Of a stretch of 10,753 nt of DNA, positions 5,476 through 10,753 are shown one piece after another. Origin of the DNA: RYN-433 sp036558265 (GTDB lineage Bacteria > Planctomycetota > Phycisphaerae > Tepidisphaerales > Tepidisphaeraceae). The DNA is taken from positions 1-10,753 of the forward strand of contig DATBFY010000654.1 of the NCBI GenBank assembly GCA_036558265.1, given 5' to 3'. Position 1 is the stretch's first letter, and each line of letters opens with the position of its first letter. Below the pieces are notes generated by a model. That model did no database searches and was not told where the DNA came from. It saw only the letters and a list, made by a program, of their open reading frames with translations. The translations under genes and the position numbers were made by a program.

Positions 5476-7023
5476 TCACTCCCACTCGATCGTCGCCGGC
5501 GGCTTGCTGCTGACGTCGTAGACCACGCGGTTCACGCCCCGCACCTCGTTGATGATTCGGTTGGACATGGTCGCCAGGACGTCGAAGGGGATTCTCGCCC
5601 AATCGGCGGTCATGAAGTCCTGGCTCTCGACGGCGCGGATGGCGACCACGCTCTCGTAGCTGCGGCTGTCGCCCATGACGCCGACGGTGCCGACGGGCAG
5701 CAGCACGGCGAAGACCTGGGCGGTCTTGCGATAGAGGTTGTTGGCGACCAGTTCCTCAAGGACGATCTCGTCGGCGTCGCGGAGGACGCGGAGGCGCTCG
5801 GGGGTGACCTCGCCGATCATGCGCACCGCCAGTCCGGGGCCGGGGAAGGGGTGCCGCCAGACCAGGTTCTCCGGGAGACCCAGGGTTTCGCCGACGCGGC
5901 GGACTTCGTCCTTAAAAAGTTCGCGGAGCGGTTCGACCAGCTCGAAGCCCAGTTCTTCGGGCAGGCCGCCGACGTTGTGGTGCAGCTTGATGTTGGCGGC
6001 AGTGCCGGCGTAGCCGTGACCGGACTCGATCACGTCGGGGTAGAGCGTGCCCTGGGCGAGGTAGCGTGCGCCTTCGATCGAGCGGGCCTCGCGTTTGAAG
6101 GCCTCGATGAACTCGCGGCCGATGATCTTGCGCTTCTGCTGCGGGTCGGTGACGCCCTTGAGGCTGGTGAGGAACTGCTCGGTGGCATCGTTGACGTGGA
6201 GGTCGATGTGAAAGTGCTGGCGGAAGGTGGTCTCGACGAGGTCGCGCTCGTTCTTGCGCAGCAGTCCGTTGTCCACGAAGATGCAGACGAGCTGGTCGCC
6301 GATGGCCTTGTGCAGCAGCGCGGCGGTGACGGACGAATCCACGCCGCCCGAGAGGCCGCAGATGACCTTGCCGGCGCCGACCTGCTCGCGGACGCGGCGG
6401 ACGGTCTGCTCGATGAAGTTTTCCATCGTCCAGGAGCCCGAGCACTTGCAGATCTCGTAGATGAAGTTCTGGAAGATCTGCTCACCGCGCGGCGTGTGGG
6501 TCACCTCGGGGTGGAACTGCACGCCGTAGAACGGGCGGTTGCGGTGGATGACGGCCGCCAGCGGGCAGGTGGGGGTGGAGGCGACGGGGATGAAGTCGTC
6601 CCCGAGCGCCTGCACCTGATCGCCGTGGGACATCCAGACGGTCGTGTCCTGAGGGATGCCGTGGAGGAAGGGGTGCTTGCCGTCGGTGATGTGGAGCTTG
6701 GCGCGCCCGAACTCGCGGGCCTTGGCGGGCTCGACCTTGCCCCCCAGGGATTGGGCCATGATCTGCAGGCCATAGCAGATGGCCAAGATCGGGACGTCCA
6801 GGTCGAAGATCTTCGGGTCGCAGCGCGGCGCGCCATCTTCGTAAACCGACGCCGGGCCGCCGGAGAGAATGATGCCTTTGGGATTGAGTTTTTTCAGCTC
6901 GTCGGCGGGGATGTCGGGGCGGACGAGCTCGCTGTAGACACCCTTCTCGCGGACGCGGCGGGCGATGAGCTGGGCGTACTGGGAGCCGAAGTCGAGGATC
7001 GGGATGACTTGGTCGTGGTGCAT
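5476..7023 (-). CDS. guaA: GMP synthase (glutamine-hydrolysing)
   Basis: A cytoplasmic enzyme that converts XMP, ATP and glutamine to GMP, the last step of de novo GMP synthesis. At 515 residues it has full family length. Residues 1-195 are a class I glutamine amidotransferase with the nucleophile in AICYGLQ (Cys83) and His171/Glu173 in QFHPEV. Residues from about 200 are the ATP-pyrophosphatase domain with the P-loop SGGVDSS (225-231). The C-terminal dimerisation domain has WRHPFPGPGLAVRM and ends SSKPPATIEWE, the usual GuaA terminus. All key residues are present. The ATG at 7023 is chosen; a TTG two codons upstream gives MEMHHD instead, and GGAG touches the ATG directly, too close for normal Shine-Dalgarno use. 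A well-spaced promoter points to a leaderless message. It forms its own unit 78 bases after an unrelated secreted-protein gene, and is convergent with the PEP-CTERM gene. Confidence 0.99.
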   Translation of the reverse strand: MHHDQVIPILDFGSQYAQLIARRVREKGVYSELVRPDIPADELKKLNPKGIILSGGPASVYEDGAPRCDPKIFDLDVPILAICYGLQIMAQSLGGKVEPAKAREFGRAKLHITDGKHPFLHGIPQDTTVWMSHGDQVQALGDDFIPVASTPTCPLAAVIHRNRPFYGVQFHPEVTHTPRGEQIFQNFIYEICKCSGSWTMENFIEQTVRRVREQVGAGKVICGLSGGVDSSVTAALLHKAIGDQLVCIFVDNGLLRKNERDLVETTFRQHFHIDLHVNDATEQFLTSLKGVTDPQQKRKIIGREFIEAFKREARSIEGARYLAQGTLYPDVIESGHGYAGTAANIKLHHNVGGLPEELGFELVEPLRELFKDEVRRVGETLGLPENLVWRHPFPGPGLAVRMIGEVTPERLRVLRDADEIVLEELVANNLYRKTAQVFAVLLPVGTVGVMGDSRSYESVVAIRAVESQDFMTADWARIPFDVLATMSNRIINEVRGVNRVVYDVSSKPPATIEWE

Positions 7024-7029
7024 CTCCAA

Positions 7030-7058
7030 TTGATAGCGGATGGGGGCGGGGGTGTAAA
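7030..7058 (-). promoter_or_regulatory. Promoter of guaA, predicted to give a leaderless mRNA
   Basis: On the minus strand TTTACA (7053-7058; 5 of 6 consensus) and TATCAA (7030-7035; 4 of 6) are separated by exactly 17 bases. Only six bases lie between the -10 box and the ATG at 7023, so the expected start site is the A of the ATG itself. Confidence 0.6.
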
Positions 7059-7083
7059 GTGACGGGGGCGCTCGTGCGTCACT
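7058..7083. promoter_or_regulatory. Inverted repeat abutting the guaA -35 box
   Basis: AGTGACG at 7058-7064 and CGTCACT at 7077-7083 form a perfect seven-base dyad with a 12-base centre. It overlaps the last base of the guaA -35 hexamer and follows the stop of the upstream gene. It could be an operator for guaA, or, read on the minus strand where TTT follows the stem, a weak terminator of the upstream gene. The sequence does not decide between these. Confidence 0.4.
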
Positions 7084-7101
7084 GAAGTGAGCACGCCGGT
7101 G

Positions 7102-7788
7102 TCAAAGTCCCCGCGCGCCACCTGGATCTGAGGGCACCACGAACTTGATCCACGTGCTCTTGCTGGCGGGGTCGCCCCAGATGCCTTCGCCGTTGAAGTC
7201 GGGGCAGCGTTTGAGGATCGACTGGTCGCCGCGGTCCCACTTCTTCGCGATCGGCTGGGGTTTGTGGTCGCGGAGGTGGTCGCGGTCGGAGACGAACTTT
7301 GCGGCCTGGTTGAGGTCGTCGCAGGCGCTCCAGTCGCCGGTGCGGGTCTCGCTGGGGAAGGCGGTGGTGCCGTCGGGGGCGAGGACGGCGGCGGCGAAGT
7401 AGTAGGCGCCGCCCCAGCGCAGGCGATTGTTGACGACGTTGAAGACGACCCAGTCGCCCGGGCGAAGGTCGAGCGTGACGCGCTCGACCTGGGCGCCGTA
7501 GACCTCGTCCTGTAGCTTGCGGCTCTCGGTCGGGACGGGCTTGCCGTTGTGATAGATCTCGGCGACGAAATCGTCGGCGACGATCTGAATCGCGGTGGCG
7601 ACGACGGGGACGTCCTTCTTCGGCGGGGCGGCGGGTTGCGTGGCGGCGGGCGGGTTGACGGTGCCTTTGCCGCCTTGACCGAAGTTGAAGATGTTCTTCT
7701 GCGGATCGGCCGGGCCGTCGGCCAGGAGGGCGGGAGCGGTGAGGATCAGGCAGAGCAGGATGAGACGATGGGGTGCGGTGGCGGACAT
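7102..7788 (-). CDS. Secreted protein of unknown function, 228 residues
   Basis: I do not recognise this gene. The ATG at 7788 gives a signal peptide beginning MSATAPHRLILLCLILTAPA, probably cut near LLA at residue 23; the frame remains open upstream but that part is arginine/proline-rich and unlike an exported N-terminus. Residues 24-60 are a low-complexity Gly, Pro and Ala linker. Residues 60-160 look like a beta-sandwich, with IVADDFVAEIYHNGKPVP and then LRPGDWVVFNVVNNRLRWGG, reminiscent of binding modules in which a strand carries a (N)GK turn. Two cysteines, in WSACDDL and KRCPDF, could form a disulfide after export. The last part, around STWIKFVVP, is another likely strand. It is upstream of and codirectional with guaA but probably separate from it. 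No strong Shine-Dalgarno is seen (GGAAG is about 15 bases from the start). Confidence 0.75.
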   Translation of the reverse strand: MSATAPHRLILLCLILTAPALLADGPADPQKNIFNFGQGGKGTVNPPAATQPAAPPKKDVPVVATAIQIVADDFVAEIYHNGKPVPTESRKLQDEVYGAQVERVTLDLRPGDWVVFNVVNNRLRWGGAYYFAAAVLAPDGTTAFPSETRTGDWSACDDLNQAAKFVSDRDHLRDHKPQPIAKKWDRGDQSILKRCPDFNGEGIWGDPASKSTWIKFVVPSDPGGARGL

Positions 7789-7832
7789 GGGGCGCGGCTC
7801 ACTTCCGGTGGGAAAACGGTGAATATCGGGCA

Positions 7833-7860
7833 AGTTTATCGACGCCGGATCGGAGGACAA
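7833..7860 (-). promoter_or_regulatory. Candidate promoter of the secreted-protein gene
   Basis: On the minus strand TTGTCC (7855-7860) and TAAACT (7833-7838) are spaced by 16 bases, each matching 4 of 6 consensus positions. Transcription would start near 7826, about 38 bases before the ATG at 7788. No equally good promoter was seen for the divergent amidohydrolase gene in the same gap (7789-7955). Confidence 0.35.
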
Positions 7861-7955
7861 GTTCGGTGGAATCCGACGGGTGTCGCACGGTTTCGGGTGG
7901 TTTGACCGCGGGGCTGGCCATGAGCGACCATTTGGCGGCAAGCGAGGAACACATC

Positions 7956-9731
7956 ATGCGAATCTGCAAGCCGAGTGCGGGATGGACGGCGTGCTGGATC
8001 GTCGTCGTCGTGGCGATGGGCTGCACATCAGGCGGGCGCGAGAATGCGCCGGTAGGCGACGCAAAGAAAGCGACCGCCGACCTGATCCTGCACAACGGCA
8101 AGGTGGTCACGGTCGATAATGCTTTCTCGATCGCGCGGGCGGTCGCGGTACGCCAGGGGCGGATCGTGGCGGTCGGCGCCGACGATGCCGTCATGGCGAT
8201 GAAGGGCCCGAGCACGACCGTCGTCGATCTGCATGGCCGGACACTGATCCCGGGGCTGATCGATTCGCACGTCCATCCCGGCGCGGCGATGACCGAGTTC
8301 GACCACGACGTACCGGAGATGGAATCGGTCGAGGACGTGCTGGATTACGTGCGCAAGCGGGCGGCGGCGGTCGGCCCGGGCAAATGGGTGCAGGTCAGCC
8401 AGGTGTTCATCACGCGTCTGAAGGAACCGCGGTATCCGACGCGCGCCGAGCTGGACACGGCAGCGCCGGACAACCCGGTCATCTTTTCCACCGGGCCCGA
8501 CGCATCCCTCAACTCGCTGGCGATGAAGCTGAGCGGGATCGACCGCAACTTCAAGGTCACTGACGGCGGGCCGGGATACGCCGAGAAAGACGCCGCCAGC
8601 GGCGAGCCCACCGGCATCCTGCGAAGCTGCACGCGTTACGTCAAAGTGCAGGACGCCGACCGCAAGGCCAGCGACGCCGACACGTATCGGCGCACGCTGG
8701 CGCTGTTTCACGATTACAACTCGGTCGGGCTGACGAGCATTTGCGACAGGTCGTCGAGTCCGGCGGCGCTGGACCGATACAAGCGCATGCTCGACGCGGG
8801 CGAGCTGTGCGTGCGGGTGTCGGCTTCGTACCACGTGGATCACATCGGTACGCTCGACTCGATCGAGAAGCGCATCCGCGCCGTGGCGAGCCATCCGCTG
8901 CGCGCGGAGAACCCGATGCTCCACATCGTCGGGATCAAGATGTTCCTGGATGGCGGAATGCTGACCGGCAGCGCCTACATGCGCCAGCCGTGGGGCGTAA
9001 GCAAGACGTATGGGATCACCGACCCGAACTACCGCGGCGTGCTGTTCATCCCGCGCGAAAGGCTTCTGCCGATCGTGCGGACGACGATCGAATCGGGCCT
9101 GCAATTCACGGCGCATTCGGTGGGTGACGGTGCGGTCCACACGCTCTTGAGCGTGTATGACGAGGTCAACCGCACCACGCCGGTGGCGCCGACGCGCCCG
9201 TGCGTGACACACAGCAACTTCATGAGCAGGGAGGCGGTCGATCAGGCGGCGCGCCTGGGCGCGGTGGTGGACATCCAGCCGGTGTGGTTATGGCTCGACA
9301 CGCGGACGCTCGCGGGGCAGTTCGGCTACGACCGCCTGCGCTATTTTCAGCCGCTGCGCAGCCTCTTTGACGCGGGGGTGATCGCGGGGGGCGGGTCGGA
9401 CCACATGCAGAAGATCGGGTCGCTCCGGTCGATCAACCCGTACAACCCGTTCCTCGGAATGTACGTGACGGTGACGCGCCATGCGCGATGGTACGACCGG
9501 CCGCTGCACCCGGAGGAGGCGATCTCGCGCCAAGAGGCGCTGCGGTTCTACACGATCAACAATGCCTATCTGCTGTTCAAGGAGAAGGAAGTCGGATCGA
9601 TCGAGGTGGGCAAATTTGCCGACCTGGCGGTGCTGGACCGCGATCTGCTGACCTGCCCGGTGGAGCAGATGAAGGACACGCAGGCGCTGGAAACGTACCT
9701 GGGCGGCAAGCGCGTCTTCAAGCGCGAGTGA
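7956..9731 (+). CDS. YtcJ-like amidohydrolase (Amidohydro_3), predicted lipoprotein
   Basis: A 591-residue metal-dependent hydrolase. The N-terminus MRICKPSAGWTACW plus a valine-rich core ending VAMGC (Cys23) looks like a lipoprotein signal, which would anchor the enzyme outside the inner membrane; the lipobox is acceptable but not perfect. The amidohydrolase part starts at ADLILHNGKVVTVD. Metal-binding candidates are His105 and His107 in DSHVHPG, Lys328 in GIKMFLDGG, His387 in TAHSVGDGAV, His419 in THSNF and Asp482 in GGSDH. The closing region SIEVGKFADLAVLDRDLL is the standard C-terminal beta-sandwich of the superfamily. The family cleaves C-N bonds (N-formyl or amide groups), but the substrate here is unknown. 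The ATG at 7956 is fixed by GAGGAA at 7944-7949, six bases upstream. It is divergent from the secreted-protein gene and convergent with the membrane-protein gene, with 48 bases between the stops. Confidence 0.92.
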   Translation: MRICKPSAGWTACWIVVVVAMGCTSGGRENAPVGDAKKATADLILHNGKVVTVDNAFSIARAVAVRQGRIVAVGADDAVMAMKGPSTTVVDLHGRTLIPGLIDSHVHPGAAMTEFDHDVPEMESVEDVLDYVRKRAAAVGPGKWVQVSQVFITRLKEPRYPTRAELDTAAPDNPVIFSTGPDASLNSLAMKLSGIDRNFKVTDGGPGYAEKDAASGEPTGILRSCTRYVKVQDADRKASDADTYRRTLALFHDYNSVGLTSICDRSSSPAALDRYKRMLDAGELCVRVSASYHVDHIGTLDSIEKRIRAVASHPLRAENPMLHIVGIKMFLDGGMLTGSAYMRQPWGVSKTYGITDPNYRGVLFIPRERLLPIVRTTIESGLQFTAHSVGDGAVHTLLSVYDEVNRTTPVAPTRPCVTHSNFMSREAVDQAARLGAVVDIQPVWLWLDTRTLAGQFGYDRLRYFQPLRSLFDAGVIAGGGSDHMQKIGSLRSINPYNPFLGMYVTVTRHARWYDRPLHPEEAISRQEALRFYTINNAYLLFKEKEVGSIEVGKFADLAVLDRDLLTCPVEQMKDTQALETYLGGKRVFKRE

Positions 9732-9779
9732 CCGGGCGAGACCCGCTTCAGCGGCCGGGCTTGTGCATTCCGAAACGCT

Positions 9780-10358
9780 TCACGTCCCCACCGGAGGACG
9801 CTTCCCCCGACGCGCATATCCCCAATACAGCAGCGCGAGCACGAGCGGGTAGAGCAGCCCCAGCCCGGCGACCACGGCGCCCATCCGTCCGACCGACGAT
9901 TCGCGTAGAAGCTTGAGCAGCCAGTCGCGCTGCGGATCACCGGCGACGATCGCAGTCGTGAAGCGGTGCGCCGCCAGGGCCAGCGCCGTCATCAGCACCA
10001 GTTGCAGCGCGAAGTAGACCGCGTGGAGCCGGATCGCGTTCGTGCGCGAACGAAAGCTGACGATCGCCGCGAAGATCAAAAAGAGCGCGCCAAGCTCCGC
10101 GGCGATGATCGTCGTGCGGGCCATGAGATAGACGGCGCGCGGCATCGGCGTGGGCGGGACCTGGTAAAGCGTGCCCCAACTGGCCTGCTGCGTCCCCCAG
10201 GAGGTGGCGCGCAGGCATTGGTCGTTCATCTCGAAGAGCACCGCGAGGGGCGCGGGCAGGAACGCCAAGGCGAAAAAGAGGCTCACGAGGCCCAAGCCGA
10301 CGTACCCGCGCCCGACCGGGGTGCTCGGACGTTTGTAATCCAGTTCTGCGTTCACCAC
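9780..10358 (-). CDS. Hypothetical four-helix membrane protein, 192 residues
   Basis: I do not recognise a family. Hydrophobic segments at about residues 19-43, 78-101, 109-131 and 157-179 predict four membrane helices. Between the first two is an extracytoplasmic-type loop with NDQCLRATSWG and a Pro-rich VPPTPMPR; the C-terminus is basic (YARRGKRPP), which suggests a cytoplasmic end. The start is taken as GTG at 10358, with a second GTG immediately after it at 10355. The frame stays open for over 100 codons upstream, but that part is an Arg/Pro-rich shadow overlapping the real PA14 gene in another frame, and its residues look non-coding. TACAAT lies five bases before the first GTG, suggesting its own leaderless transcript. 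It follows the PA14-domain gene by 53 bases on the same strand, so cotranscription is also possible. Confidence 0.75.
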   Translation of the reverse strand: MVNAELDYKRPSTPVGRGYVGLGLVSLFFALAFLPAPLAVLFEMNDQCLRATSWGTQQASWGTLYQVPPTPMPRAVYLMARTTIIAAELGALFLIFAAIVSFRSRTNAIRLHAVYFALQLVLMTALALAAHRFTTAIVAGDPQRDWLLKLLRESSVGRMGAVVAGLGLLYPLVLALLYWGYARRGKRPPVGT

Positions 10359-10363
10359 GGGGG

Positions 10364-10369
10364 ATTGTA
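10364..10369 (-). promoter_or_regulatory. Candidate -10 element for the four-helix membrane protein
   Basis: TACAAT on the minus strand (5 of 6 consensus) ends five bases before GTG 10358 and eight before GTG 10355. Nothing resembling a -35 box is seen at 16-18 bases. A perfect 12-base GC palindrome lies at 10395-10406, between the upstream stop and this element. Confidence 0.4.
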
Positions 10370-10411
10370 GGGTCCCGACGCGTCGAGGGCGACGGCCGCG
10401 CGCGGCTCTTG

Positions 10412-10753
10412 TCAGTTCTCCGCGCCGATCTCGTGCACGAACGCCCTGGCGGGGACGATCTCGTCGGCATTTGACCCGGGCGGACGCCAGAAGAGTCGCA
10501 GGCGGGACAGGCCGCCGCCGTCCCAGAACTCGACGCGCAGCGGATGCAGCCCCTCGGTGAGGCTGACCGTGTTCTGGGTGGGCTTGCGCTTGTTGGCGCC
10601 CTTGGGCTCCTCGACGGCGAGTTGTTCGTCCAGGTACACGCGGGCGCCCTCGTTGGCCAGGAGGCCAAGCGTGTACTTGCCGGTCGCGGGGACGCGGAGA
10701 TAGCCGGTCCACCGGATGGAGAAGTTGTCTCGCGGCAGGCCGGGCCGCGGCGA
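10412..10753 (-). CDS. PA14-domain protein, C-terminal part (cut by the window end)
   Basis: An open frame enters from the right edge and ends with TGA at 10412-10414, giving 113 codons. The visible protein is most of a PA14 domain: NFSIRWTGYLRVPATGKYTL, then ANEGARVYLDEQL, then LTEGLHPLRVEFWDGGG and a final strand RLFWRPPG. PA14 is a beta-barrel module found on secreted glycosidases, proteases and adhesins, usually binding carbohydrate (family knowledge). The typical aspartate pair in the DDG.R.YIDG motif appears here as NEGARVYLDEQ, so the calcium or sugar site may be altered. The domain is at the very C-terminus; whatever catalytic part precedes it is outside the window. A GTG at 10639 is not a start, because the domain clearly continues upstream of it. 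Confidence 0.85.
   Translation of the reverse strand, partial: SPRPGLPRDNFSIRWTGYLRVPATGKYTLGLLANEGARVYLDEQLAVEEPKGANKRKPTQNTVSLTEGLHPLRVEFWDGGGLSRLRLFWRPPGSNADEIVPARAFVHEIGAEN

Noticed and set aside
5851..7062. Long rightward open frame of about 400 codons opposite guaA
   Set aside because: It is the antisense shadow of a clearly real GMP synthase; its composition (Asp, Ala, Val, Gly repeats) is what high third-position GC produces on the reverse strand.
9732..9779. Shared terminator between the convergent amidohydrolase and membrane-protein genes
   Set aside because: Only a four-base-pair stem (CCGC/GCGG) is visible, without a T run on either strand.
10359..10712. N-terminal extension of the four-helix membrane protein
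   Set aside because: The region is Arg/Pro-rich in that frame and overlaps the PA14 domain encoded in a different frame of the same strand; the PA14 reading is clearly the real one.
1..10753. Defence island, CRISPR array, prophage or transposon
   Set aside because: No spaced repeats, transposase, integrase, nuclease or helicase genes were seen, and composition is fairly even apart from short promoter regions.

Overview
The window reads as chromosomal DNA of a high-GC member of the Planctomycetota, probably the class Phycisphaerae. This is inferred from three things: a regulator that fuses a LacI-type sensor to an AraC-type DNA-binding domain (XylR type, very numerous in that phylum), a secreted protein with a C-terminal PEP-CTERM sorting tail ending in an arginine cluster, and several exported, PA14 or sugar-binding-like proteins of unknown role. 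No transposase, integrase, tRNA, rRNA or CRISPR array was seen.

Layout from left to right. Positions 1-141 hold the last 46 codons of a rightward protein, probably a carbohydrate-active or sugar-binding-fold enzyme. A LysR-type regulator (161-1069, minus) is divergent from a YnfM-like major facilitator transporter (1184-2554, plus). The gap between them carries a textbook extended LysR box (ATAC-N7-GTAT), so the two genes form a self-contained regulator/transporter pair. A XylR/AraC-type regulator follows (2722-3909, plus) behind a recognisable sigma-70 promoter with a dyad inside it. A short open frame (4045-4173, plus) encodes a likely 42-residue membrane protein. Next is a PEP-CTERM surface protein (4410-5318, plus) with a consensus -35 box, a long leader and a strong intrinsic terminator (5357-5392).

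The right half starts with guaA, GMP synthase (5476-7023, minus), the only gene here that can be named with near certainty. Upstream of it on the same strand is an unrecognised secreted protein (7102-7788, minus). A lipoprotein-type YtcJ-like amidohydrolase (7956-9731, plus) is divergent from that gene. At the right edge are an unrecognised four-helix membrane protein (9780-10358, minus) and the C-terminal part of a PA14-domain protein (10412-10753, minus, cut by the window end).

Apart from the LysR/transporter pair, the neighbours do not form an obvious pathway. They look like independent transcription units, several of them envelope or surface functions. The most interesting signal is in gene starts. 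Several genes have a -10-like TANNNT element only 5-9 bases before the start codon, which predicts leaderless mRNAs, while others in the same window have strong Shine-Dalgarno sequences. I did not find a convincing new defence, mobile or biosynthetic system.
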